Shown here: one piece after another, positions 20,046 through 28,278 of the stretch | Layout of the letters: each line of letters starts with the position of its first letter | How positions within the stretch are numbered: position 1 is the stretch's first letter | NCBI RefSeq assembly: GCF_018119405.1 | Contig: NZ_JAGPWC010000038.1 | Location: 1-45,766 of the forward strand | Source of the DNA: Massilia sp. ST3 | GTDB taxonomy: Bacteria > Pseudomonadota > Gammaproteobacteria > Burkholderiales > Burkholderiaceae_D | Reading direction: 5' to 3' | Length of the DNA: 45,766 nucleotides | Program-made: the position numbers and the translations under genes | Notes under the pieces: model-generated | Told to the model about the DNA's origin: nothing | Databases searched by the model: none | The model's input: only the letters and a program-made list of their open reading frames with translations

Positions 20046-21328
20046 GTCGCAGCCGGCTTGGCCGCGGGCTTGGCCGCGACGTCGGATTGCGCGGCTTGCG
20101 CCGGCTTGGCGACCGGCGCCACGATGTCGCCCTGCTTCAGCTGGCGCAGGATCTTGTACGGTCCGGTGATGACGGTCTCGCCGTTGGCCAGGCCGCTGCG
20201 GATCTCCTGCATGCTGTCGTCCGAGGCGCCGGTGGTGACGATGCGCTTTTCCGCCTTGCCGTCCTTGGCGACGTAGACCCAGCTTTCGGTCTTGATGTCG
20301 GTCTTCTTCTTGCCGTTCTTCTTGGGGCCTTCGGTCGTTTCCTCGTTGTTGGTCAGGACCGCCTGCAGCGGCAGCGCGAGCGACTTGCCGTTGCTGGAGA
20401 TGAACACTTCCGCGCGCACGCTCATGCCGGGACGCAGGGCCAGCTTCTTGGTGTCCAGGAGCTCGACCTTGACGTCGTAGTTGCGCGACTTCGAGCCTCC
20501 CTGGGCGGCCGCGGCCGGGTTCTGCTTGGGCGAGAGCGGAATCGACAGCACCTTGCCGGTGAGGGCGGTATCGGGATAGGCGGCGGTGGTGATCGCCACT
20601 TCCTGGCCGACCGCCACCTTGGCGATGTCGGCTTCGTCGACGTTGACCTCGGTGAGCATGGTCGCGGTATTCGCGATGGTCATCAGGGTCGAGCCGGCGA
20701 TGCTGACCTGGCTGGCCACCGCGGTTTCGCCGACCTTGATGTCGAGCGCGGTGATGGTGCCCGAGATCGGCGCGCGCACGGTGGTCTTCGACAGGCGCTC
20801 GTTGGCCAGCTTGAGGGTCGCCTCCACCTGCTCCAGGCGCGAGCGGCTGTTGCGCAGGTCGATCTTCGCCGCGTCGAGCGCGAAGCGGGCGTCGTCGATC
20901 GCCGAGTCGGCCAGCATCTTCATCTTGTGCAGCTCGACCTTGCGCCGGTACTGGCTTTCCTGGTTCTGCACGCTCAGCTGCTGCTGTTCGATCGCGATGC
21001 GCTGCTGGCGCACCACGGCTTCCTGCTGCGCGACTTCGGCGCGGTAGGTCTGGTCGTCCAGGTGCAGCAGCAGATCGCCTTTGGTGACCTGCTGGCCTTC
21101 CTTGACGTAGATGCTGCTGACCTTGCCGATGACTTCCGGCGACAGCATCACCTGCTCGTCGTACAGCAGGTGGCCCGACGCCAGGATCGAGGACTTGATC
21201 TCGCGGTAGCCGATCTTGTCGGTTTCGACGTCTTTTGCCGGCCCGCTGCCGCGGGTCAGCTTGGCGGCCACGGGGATGCAGAGCATCGCGGCGATCGCCA
21301 CTCCTGCCACTAGTTTTTTGTGTTTCAT
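20042..21328 (-). CDS. MacA-like periplasmic adaptor (HlyD family)
   Basis: The 428-residue adaptor starts with a basic stretch and a hydrophobic anchor (MKHKKLVAGVAIAAMLCIPV). A barrel-sandwich half (about 60-95), an alpha-helical hairpin rich in Gln, Glu and Arg (about 95-175, VAQQEAVVRQQRIAIEQQQL), the second half (SKTTVRAPISGTITALDIKVGE) and a beta-barrel and membrane-proximal region follow. An unusual lysine-rich loop (GPKKNGKKKTDIKTE, about 330) and an Ala/Lys/Pro tail are also present. It would connect the ABC permease to an outer-membrane channel. The start at 21328 overlaps the stop of the Yip1 gene as ATGA; the longer reading frame upstream lies inside that gene. Confidence 0.92.
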
Positions 21329-22053
21329 GCTGTCTTGCTCAGTGCGTACGCCAGCCAGGCGCCATAAAGGAGGACGGTCGGTACCAGGACCACGCGCAGC
21401 GCGCTGGCGCGCGAGGCGCCGGTCCATGCCTGGTAGCCGATCACCGACAGGACCGTCGACCAGACGATCGGAATCGAGAGCGATTCCAGCACGCCGGCCA
21501 TCGGGTGGCTTGCCTCGTAGTGGAAGATCATCTGGTTGAGCGTGGTCGGATTCAGCGCTTCATAGGGCATTTGGCCGTTGGAAGCGAGCAGCATCTGCAT
21601 GGCGCCCAGCGGCAGCAGCAGGATCATCGGCACCGAGGCCCAGGCGGACAGCGCGAAGCCTTTGCCGAAGCTCATCTCGCGGCCCGTGAACTTGCCCACG
21701 ATGAGGTAGTACAGGCCGCCGATGAGGAAGGTCATCAAGGTGCCGAAGACGGCGCCGACGAGACTCATCATCCCCATGGCCTGCTGGCCGATCGCCATGG
21801 ATTGTCCCTGCGCGCGCGCCTCGGGATCGGCGATGGCTTCCAGCATGCGCTCCTGCAGCCAGGGGTAGTCGACGAAGCCGAGGAAATACCACAGCATGAC
21901 CGTGGAACTGGTGAGGCACAGCGTGATGGCCGGGAGCCAGGCCATGGGGCGGGACGCCAGCCGGGAAAACGTGGCGCTCGGTTCGTACAGCACGCTGAAC
22001 AGGGCGCCAAGGGGGGAGGTCGTGGCAGGTGCCGATTTGTCAATCAATTCCAT
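21325..22053 (-). CDS. Yip1-domain integral membrane protein
   Basis: The 242-residue protein has a short hydrophilic N-terminus ending in a YEPSATFSRLASRP segment typical of bacterial YIP1 proteins. About five membrane helices follow (WLPAITLCLTSSTVMLWYFL, MMSLVGAVFGTLMTFLIGGLYYLIVG, KGFALSAWASVPMILLLPLG, LESLSIPIVWSTVLSVIGY, VLVPTVLLYGAWLAYAL). Its role in bacteria is not established. It is the first gene of the efflux operon and overlaps the adaptor by 4 nt, so a function in assembly or in sensing for the MacAB-like pump is plausible but inferred. Confidence 0.85.
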   Translation of the reverse strand: MELIDKSAPATTSPLGALFSVLYEPSATFSRLASRPMAWLPAITLCLTSSTVMLWYFLGFVDYPWLQERMLEAIADPEARAQGQSMAIGQQAMGMMSLVGAVFGTLMTFLIGGLYYLIVGKFTGREMSFGKGFALSAWASVPMILLLPLGAMQMLLASNGQMPYEALNPTTLNQMIFHYEASHPMAGVLESLSIPIVWSTVLSVIGYQAWTGASRASALRVVLVPTVLLYGAWLAYALSKTA

Positions 22054-22235
22054 CGCGTTCTATTCAACTCCATCTTCCTGGGAAGGGCGCTCCGGACAGC
22101 GGCGCCCGCAAAAATACTGCGATGAAAGATAGCATGCGGAGAAGCGGCAGCGCTATCGCCGGGCCTGGCGGCGGAGCCGAATACTAGGAAAGTTGATAGG
22201 TATTGTTGACATGGCCGGTGCCGATTGTGTTGCAA

Positions 22236-23012
22236 TCAGCGCAGTGCCGGCGCGGGGGCCGCACCCTTGCCCGTGACGGCCCAGTAAATACCGCCCATCA
22301 GGTGCCCCAGGTACTGCGGGTCGCGGTACATCTCGCCGTTGTGGCCGAGCGTGGTGACGAACACGCGTCCCTTCTCCACCTGGTGGTGCCAGGCGATCGG
22401 GTGGTCCTTGCCCATCGGTTCCGACACCTGCCCAGGCCAGATCTTGCGCGGGTCATAGCTCGCTTCGTCCACGCCCAGCACCGTGTTGATCCGGATATTG
22501 TAGGGATTGGTGGTGGTGTAGAACTCGTCGCTCCAGATCCAGCGCTCCGGCAGCCCATAGGTGGCGGGGAAGCCCTTGTCGGCCACGGTGACCACACCGG
22601 TCTGCAGCATCGGGTGCACGCCCACGCGGCGGCCCACCAGTTTTTCGTACCAGGGCCAGTTGTCCGGCGGCGTGATGGCCGCACGGTGCACGACGACGGC
22701 GTTGCCGCCGGCGCGCATGTAGGCCTCGAATTTCTGGCGCTGGGCCGGGTTTAGCTCCTCGCCGGGGGTGTTCATGAAGACCACCGCCGCGTAGCGGGAC
22801 AGGTCGCCGTCGAAGGACTGGGTCTTGTTGGTCCAGTCGAACTCGAAGGCGTGCAGCTTGGCCAGCCGTTCCAGGCTGTCGCGCGCGATCGGGATGTATT
22901 CGTAGTGGTATTTGCTCGGCATGGCCAGCACCAGCAGCTTGAACTGGCTGTCCGCCCAGCTGTCCGGCGCCATGGCCATCGATGCGGCCAGCGCCATCAG
23001 GCTTCGTTTCAT
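22236..23012 (-). CDS. ThuA-like (class I amidotransferase-fold) secreted protein
   Basis: The 258-residue product has a short signal peptide (MKRSLMALAASMAMAPDSWA) and the ThuA domain of the trehalose-utilisation family. Typical segments are YAAVVFMNTPGEELNPAQRQ, GGNAVVVHRAAI (usual family form GGG-vglH), YEKLVGRRVGVHPM, HPIAWHHQVEKGRVFVTTLGHN and a final HLMGGIYWAVTG. ThuA domains occur in sugar-oxidation and polysaccharide loci, where they are linked to keto-sugar chemistry or carbohydrate binding; the exact reaction is not settled. It is last in the six-gene operon, 18 nt after the alpha/beta hydrolase. Periplasmic location fits a role on sugars released by the other secreted enzymes. Confidence 0.88.
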   Translation of the reverse strand: MKRSLMALAASMAMAPDSWADSQFKLLVLAMPSKYHYEYIPIARDSLERLAKLHAFEFDWTNKTQSFDGDLSRYAAVVFMNTPGEELNPAQRQKFEAYMRAGGNAVVVHRAAITPPDNWPWYEKLVGRRVGVHPMLQTGVVTVADKGFPATYGLPERWIWSDEFYTTTNPYNIRINTVLGVDEASYDPRKIWPGQVSEPMGKDHPIAWHHQVEKGRVFVTTLGHNGEMYRDPQYLGHLMGGIYWAVTGKGAAPAPALR

Positions 23013-23030
23013 CGTGTCTCCTTGATAGGG

Positions 23031-23924
23031 TTATGGCGCGGGCACGCCTTCCGGCTTGCGGCCGCCGCGCGGCACCAGCCAGCCGCCGTCGGCCAGCCAG
23101 TCGTTCAGGCGGTCCGGCCAGTGCTGCAGCGAGAGGCGTTCGCCGCGCTGGCCGACGTTGAAGGCGTGACCGGTATCGGCATACAGGTGCAGCTCGGCCG
23201 AGACGCCGGCCGCCACCAGTTGTTGGTATAGCGCCAGGGTCGGCGGCATGCAGCAGCTGTCGCGCGAGCCGGCCACCAGGAAGGCCGGCGGCGCATTCGC
23301 CGCATCCTGCGCCGGCACGCCCAGCGGACCAGGATAAACCAGCACCTGGAAGTCCGGCCGCGCACTCACGCTGTCGAGCGCATCGCGTTTGCCGGTGCGC
23401 GCCGGCTCCGGATTGTCCGCTACCAGCGACACCAGTTCGCCGCCCGCGGAAAAGCCCATCACGCCGATGCGGGCGGGATCGACGCCGTATTCCTGCGCAT
23501 GCGCGCGTACCCAGCGCACCGCGCGGCGCAGGTCGGCGGCGGCATCGTTCTCGATCGAGTAGCCCGAGCCCTGGTCGCGCGCCAGCCGGTATTTCAGCAC
23601 GAAGGCGGTGACGCCGATGCGGTTGAGGTTTTTCGCCGCCAGCATGCCTTCGTTCTGGAACACCAGCATGCGGTGGCCGCCGCCCGGCACCACGATCGCG
23701 GCGGCGCCGTTGGCGTGGCGCGGGTCGGCCTGCAGGACGGTCAGGGAAGGGTCGTGCACGTTGCTGAAATAGATTCCGTCCTTGACGGCTTCCGCTTCGC
23801 CGCGGCGCTGCGCGGAACCGGGCGCACCGTCCGGCCACAGGCGCACCACGGGCGGCGCGGGCTGGGCCATGGCCGGCAGCGCCGGCACCAGCAGCAGCGC
23901 AGAGCACAGGAGCAGGGCGCGCAT
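23031..23924 (-). CDS. Secreted alpha/beta hydrolase (carbohydrate esterase-like)
   Basis: The 297-residue protein has a signal peptide (MRALLLCSALLLVPALPAMA) and the fold of BD-FAE/acetylxylan-esterase-like hydrolases. The oxyanion-type segment is VVPGGGHRMLVF near 77, the nucleophile elbow is GFSAGGE near 153, the acid is likely in VAGSRDSCCMPP and the histidine is in DTGHAFNVG near 265. An early RLWPDGAPGS motif is common in this group. It would remove acyl groups from polysaccharide or oligosaccharide. The start ATG shares one base with the stop of the beta-helix gene (TGATG), so translation is coupled. Confidence 0.88.
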   Translation of the reverse strand: MRALLLCSALLLVPALPAMAQPAPPVVRLWPDGAPGSAQRRGEAEAVKDGIYFSNVHDPSLTVLQADPRHANGAAAIVVPGGGHRMLVFQNEGMLAAKNLNRIGVTAFVLKYRLARDQGSGYSIENDAAADLRRAVRWVRAHAQEYGVDPARIGVMGFSAGGELVSLVADNPEPARTGKRDALDSVSARPDFQVLVYPGPLGVPAQDAANAPPAFLVAGSRDSCCMPPTLALYQQLVAAGVSAELHLYADTGHAFNVGQRGERLSLQHWPDRLNDWLADGGWLVPRGGRKPEGVPAP

Positions 23925-26900
23925 CAGATCTTCGCCGAGTACAGCGCGTGGTGGGTCAGGATGAACAAGGTGCGCTTGTCGGGACCGCCGAAGATCAGCT
24001 GCAGCGGGCGGTCCGGCACGTCGATGCGGCCCTTCTGCTTGCCGTCCTGGCCATATACGAAGACCTGGCCGTTGGCGACATAGACGTCGCCATCCGGACC
24101 CAGCACCGCGCTCTCTCCGCCACGGTCGGCCAGCCGCTTCAGGTCGGAGAGGCCGCCACCCTGGTTGACCACGCCGCTGAAGGTGCGGTTTTCCGAGCCG
24201 TTGGTGAACACCACGCGCTGGCCCACCGGTGCGGTGACGAAGCCGTAGGCCTGGAGCGAATCGGCCCAGCGCCAGCCCAGGTGGTCGGCCGGTCCCTGGC
24301 GCAGCACGCGGTAGGCCGGCAGCACCAGGCTGCCGTCCGGCGACACGTATTCGTTCGCCTTGGGCAGGGCCACGTCGCGTGCGAACATCTCGGCCAGGGT
24401 GGTGAATTCGTAGGTGTCGAAGTTGAGCTGGTCCTTGAATTCGCCGTTCTGCCAGAAGTTGACCGGGATCGCCACCTTGGCGCCCGCGCGCTGGGCCACC
24501 GGCGTCGGCTTGATCATGATGAGCCCGGTGCTCGGCGCTGCATCGGGCTTGAAGGCGTAGACCGTGGCCTGCGGGCCATAGGAGGACATCACCATCAGGT
24601 TGCCGCTGTTGTCGATCGCCAGGTTGACCGGATCGTGCGGGGCGTCGCGCACCACCAGCAGGCCCTGGTCCTTGCTCCAGCTGTAGATGCGCTTCCAGTA
24701 GCGGTCCACGAAATAGAGCTTGCCCTTGGCGTCGACGGCGGCGCCGGCGATGGAATAGAAGCCGTCTTCCAGCTTCTCGACCTTGCCCAGCGCGGCAGGG
24801 GCCCTGGTCTGCTTGCCGCTGTAGTCGAACACGGCGAATTCGCGTTCGCGGATATCGAGCTTGTTGGTGACGTCGCGGATCGCGTTCTCGTAAGCGTACT
24901 TGTTGGCGCGCAGGTAGGTGGCGCAGCCGTTCTCGTCGCAGGTGGCGAAGCCGCTCTCGCCGTTGACGTGCACGTTGCGGAAGCGGATGTCGCTCGAGTT
25001 GCTGATCAATACGGCGGCCGGCATCGGCTTGTAGGAGCGGGTCACGCGGTAGCCGTGGTAGTTCGCGAACAGCAGGTTCCTGGAATTGCGGATCTCGAGC
25101 GAAACGGCGTCGGCGCCGTCGCGGATTTCTTCCTCGGTCTGGGGCGCCAGGAATTCCCAGTTCTCCACGCCGTCGAGCACGATCTCGGCGCGCACGTGGT
25201 GCTCGGCCGACAGCTCGTAGACCTTGCCCGGGGTCTTGGTATTGCTCACGTAGAAGCCGGCCTGGGCATAGCCGCTGGGCGACCAAATGGCGTTGAAGGT
25301 GCCGCCGCCGCCGTCCGTGACCCACACGCTCGGATACTGGCGGTCCCAGTGGGCGGTGGTGTCGAACTTGGCGTCCTTCTTGTACGGGTCGTTGCGGCTG
25401 CCGTCGTACAGGCGGGTGCCGTGGCCGCCCTGGATGCGCACGTCGTCCACCAGCGAATGCTCGCCGGCGCGCCACATCAGGGCCACCGCGCGCGGGTTCA
25501 CCTCGCCGGTGGCCAGGCCGATGCCGGACACGATGGCGTCGCCGCCGCGCGCGCTCTCCACCAGCGGCACCGGCGTGTCGACGCCCTGGAACTTCGGCGA
25601 GCCGTTCGGGATCATGAGCTGGGTCAGGCCCGGATGCAGGGCGATGATGACCGTATCCGGCTTCAGGCGGATGGTGTCGTTGACCACGTAGAAGCCCAGC
25701 GGCAGGTAGACCACGCGGCTGCTGTCGATCGCTTTCTGGATCGCGGCGGTATCGTCGGTGCGGCCGTCGCCGAGCGCGCCGAACTTGCGCACGTTGGCCC
25801 ATTCCTTGGTGGACGGCAGCGGGCGCAAGGCGCGCGTGGCCGCCGGTTTCGCTGGAATGGCCGCGGTCTTGTAGTTGGTGGTGAACTGCCCCGGCTCGCC
25901 CATCTGCTTTACCACCATGCCGTAGTTGAATTCGCTGACGTGGTAGTCGCGCCCCTTGCCCGGCAGGGTCTTGCCGCTGTCGCGGAAGCGCGCGAAGGTC
26001 GGCACGTTGCGCGCGATGGCCTTTTCGAAGCCGACCTGGGTGTAGACGTTGTCCTCGTTGCTGACGATGACGGCCGCCTTGCTGACGTTCTCGAAGCGCA
26101 CGTCCTTGCCCCACAGCCAGTCGCCGTAGCCGCGGTCGATCTCCACGCCCACCGGCGTGTTCTTGATCTCGGTGTTGATCATGGTGAGGCCGGCCTCGTG
26201 CTCGCGGATCGCGGCGTCGCGCTGGCCCTCGAACGTCGAGTCCATCAGGGTGAACTGCCAGGCCGGCGAGGTCTTCTCGGCCAGGATGCCGTAGCGGCCG
26301 CCGTAGAAGCGCAGGTTGAAGGCCACGTTGCCCACCTGGTAGACGCCGGCCAGTCCGGAGCCGATGTGGAAGTCGATGTGGCTCAGGTTCGAGTGCTGGG
26401 CCGTGTGCATGCGCACCGCGCTTGCTGCCGGGTTGCCGTCCTTGATCTCGAAGTCGACGTTCGACAGCGCCGAATAGAAGGTCGACGAATTCGCGTTGCG
26501 CACGTTCTCGCTGAAGGGGACCGCGCTGGGCACAGGCATCGGCACCTTGCCCACCGTGTACTGGTCGCCGCCGGTGAAGATCACCATGTTGGCCACGCCC
26601 TTCTGGAAGCCGGGGGTGTTGGGCGCCAGCACGAACACGGGACGGGTCGGGCCGACGCCGTACACGCGCACGGCGAGCGGGATCAGGATCGAGCGGGTGA
26701 TGCGGTAGCGGCCCGAGGGCAGAAAGACCACGCCGCCTTCGCCCTTGTTGGCGGCCTGGTCGATGGCCTCCTGGATGGCGGCGGTATCGTCGGCCTTGCC
26801 GTCGCCCTTGGCACGCACGACGACCGATTTCGGGTCCTCGGGCATGGTCTGGTAGGCGGATACCGAGGCGGCCGTTGCGGCGCCGGAAAAAGCCAGAAGT

Positions 26901-26944
26901 ACGGCAAGGGCCAGCGCGGGGCGGGCCGGGAACGTCATTTTCAT
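23924..26944 (-). CDS. Secreted double beta-helix (pectate-lyase-3/GH55-like) protein fused to an SMP-30/gluconolactonase-like propeller
   Basis: The 1006-residue protein has a signal peptide (about 1-25). It carries two copies of the Pectate_lyase_3 opening motif, GDGKADDTAAIQEAID at 47-62 and GDGRTDDTAAIQKAID at 392-407, each leading into a right-handed beta-helix. This tandem layout is seen in GH55 beta-1,3-glucanases, but no GH55 catalytic residue can be confirmed by eye. From about residue 735 the sequence changes to an SMP-30/gluconolactonase-like beta-propeller (AAVDAKGKLYFVD, PVNLAIDNSGNLMV, GPDGDVYVANGQVFVYGQDG, PLQLIFGGPDKRTLFILTHH). The usual metal-binding PNG of that family reads PVNL, so catalysis by this domain is uncertain. 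It lies between a GntP permease gene (13 nt) and an esterase gene (1-nt overlap). Confidence 0.82.
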   Translation of the reverse strand: MKMTFPARPALALAVLLAFSGAATAASVSAYQTMPEDPKSVVVRAKGDGKADDTAAIQEAIDQAANKGEGGVVFLPSGRYRITRSILIPLAVRVYGVGPTRPVFVLAPNTPGFQKGVANMVIFTGGDQYTVGKVPMPVPSAVPFSENVRNANSSTFYSALSNVDFEIKDGNPAASAVRMHTAQHSNLSHIDFHIGSGLAGVYQVGNVAFNLRFYGGRYGILAEKTSPAWQFTLMDSTFEGQRDAAIREHEAGLTMINTEIKNTPVGVEIDRGYGDWLWGKDVRFENVSKAAVIVSNEDNVYTQVGFEKAIARNVPTFARFRDSGKTLPGKGRDYHVSEFNYGMVVKQMGEPGQFTTNYKTAAIPAKPAATRALRPLPSTKEWANVRKFGALGDGRTDDTAAIQKAIDSSRVVYLPLGFYVVNDTIRLKPDTVIIALHPGLTQLMIPNGSPKFQGVDTPVPLVESARGGDAIVSGIGLATGEVNPRAVALMWRAGEHSLVDDVRIQGGHGTRLYDGSRNDPYKKDAKFDTTAHWDRQYPSVWVTDGGGGTFNAIWSPSGYAQAGFYVSNTKTPGKVYELSAEHHVRAEIVLDGVENWEFLAPQTEEEIRDGADAVSLEIRNSRNLLFANYHGYRVTRSYKPMPAAVLISNSSDIRFRNVHVNGESGFATCDENGCATYLRANKYAYENAIRDVTNKLDIREREFAVFDYSGKQTRAPAALGKVEKLEDGFYSIAGAAVDAKGKLYFVDRYWKRIYSWSKDQGLLVVRDAPHDPVNLAIDNSGNLMVMSSYGPQATVYAFKPDAAPSTGLIMIKPTPVAQRAGAKVAIPVNFWQNGEFKDQLNFDTYEFTTLAEMFARDVALPKANEYVSPDGSLVLPAYRVLRQGPADHLGWRWADSLQAYGFVTAPVGQRVVFTNGSENRTFSGVVNQGGGLSDLKRLADRGGESAVLGPDGDVYVANGQVFVYGQDGKQKGRIDVPDRPLQLIFGGPDKRTLFILTHHALYSAKI

Positions 26945-26957
26945 TGTTATTTCCTTA

Positions 26958-28265
26958 TCAGACGAACAGCGACAAGAGCAGTACGAACAGCAGGCCCACC
27001 ACCCCGACCAGGGTCTCCATCAAGGTCCAGGAGCGGAAGGTATCCCGCAGCGATAAACCAAAATATTCCTTGAACATCCAGAAGCCGGAATCGTTCACGT
27101 GGCTGCACATCAGGCTCCCTGCGCCGATGGCCAGCACCATCAGGTTCGGATCGACGCCCGAACTCTGCACCAGCGGCGCCACGATGCCGCCGGCCGTGAC
27201 CCCGGCCACCGTGGCCGAGCCGAGGCAGATGCGGATCAAGGTTGCGACCGACCAGCCCAGCACCAGCGGCGGCACCGGCAGCCCGGCCAGCCGGGCGCCC
27301 AGTTCCGCGCTCACGCCCGACACCACCAGCACCTGCTTGAGGGCGCCGGCGCCGGCGATGATGAGCAGGATCGGGGCGATCTCGCGCATTGCCTCGGCCG
27401 GCCCCTGCATTACCTCGGAAAAGCGCTTGCCGCGTCCCAGGCCCAGGGTGACGATCGCGACCGCGTAGGACAGCAGCATCACGGCCAGGGGATTCGACAG
27501 GACCGCCAGCGCGCCGTTCAGTTCCGGGCGCGCCATCGTGAGCAGGGTGGTGGCCGCCAGCAGCACCACCGGCAGCAGGGCGGTGGCGAAGCTGTTGAAG
27601 ACGCCCGGCAGGTCGGCATCCGCCACCTCGGCGGCGCGGAACACCCCCGCCGGCTGGGCGCGGATGTGGCGCAGCGACATGGCGAATACCGGCCCGGCGA
27701 TGACCAGGGTCGGGATACCGACCACGATCCCGTACAGCAGGGTGGCGCCCATGTCGGCCTGGATCGCCGACACCAGCGCCACCGGCGACGGATGCGGCGG
27801 CAGGAAGCCGTGCGCGATCGACAGGCCGGCCAGCAGCGGAATCGCGAGCGCCACCGCCGCCCGCCCCGACTGGGTGACCAGCGAGAAGATCAGCGGCACC
27901 AGCAGCACGAAGCCGACGTTGTAGTAGAGCGGGATGCCGACCACGAAGCCGGTGAAGGTCAGGGCCACCGGCAGGCGCGACGGCCCCAGCCCCGCGATCA
28001 GGCAGGTCGCGATGCGGCGTGCGGCGCCGCTGTCGGCGATCAGCTTGCCGAACACGGCGCCCAGGCAGATGATCACCACCAGGGAGCCCAGCAGGTCGCC
28101 GATGCCCTTCTCGATGGCGCCCGGGATGTCCTTGGGCGGCACCCCCAGCAGGAGGGCGGCGATGAGCGCCGCCACCACGAAGGCCAGCAGGGGCTGCACC
28201 TTGCCCCAGGCGATCATGACGGTCAGCAGGCCCACCGCCAGCAGTACGGAAACGATATTCCACAC
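26958..28265 (-). CDS. GntP-family gluconate/sugar-acid permease
   Basis: The 435-residue membrane protein belongs to the GntP family, H+ symporters for gluconate and related sugar acids. It has many hydrophobic helices. Family segments include FGKLIADSGAARRIATCLI, FVVGIPLYYNVGFVLLVPLI, HGFLPPHPSPVALVSAI, ICLGSATVAGVTAGGIVAPL and CSHVNDSGFWMFKEYFGLSL. The PPHP and HVNDSGFW motifs are diagnostic. The gene sits 13 nt after the TonB receptor and 13 nt before the beta-helix gene, with gluconokinase at the head of the same operon, so an aldonate is the likely cargo. It acts in the inner membrane. Confidence 0.95.
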   Translation of the reverse strand: MWNIVSVLLAVGLLTVMIAWGKVQPLLAFVVAALIAALLLGVPPKDIPGAIEKGIGDLLGSLVVIICLGAVFGKLIADSGAARRIATCLIAGLGPSRLPVALTFTGFVVGIPLYYNVGFVLLVPLIFSLVTQSGRAAVALAIPLLAGLSIAHGFLPPHPSPVALVSAIQADMGATLLYGIVVGIPTLVIAGPVFAMSLRHIRAQPAGVFRAAEVADADLPGVFNSFATALLPVVLLAATTLLTMARPELNGALAVLSNPLAVMLLSYAVAIVTLGLGRGKRFSEVMQGPAEAMREIAPILLIIAGAGALKQVLVVSGVSAELGARLAGLPVPPLVLGWSVATLIRICLGSATVAGVTAGGIVAPLVQSSGVDPNLMVLAIGAGSLMCSHVNDSGFWMFKEYFGLSLRDTFRSWTLMETLVGVVGLLFVLLLSLFV

Positions 28266-28278
28266 GGCCGGCTCCCGC

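Noticed and set aside
22146..22157. TAGCGCT-like site upstream of the Yip1 gene
   Set aside because: GGCAGCGCTATC keeps only part of the palindrome and lies outside the sugar loci, so it is probably chance.
23948..27073. 1041-codon open frame opposite the beta-helix fusion gene
   Set aside because: Length alone is not evidence at this GC content. The minus strand has a signal peptide and clear domains, and the plus frame has none.
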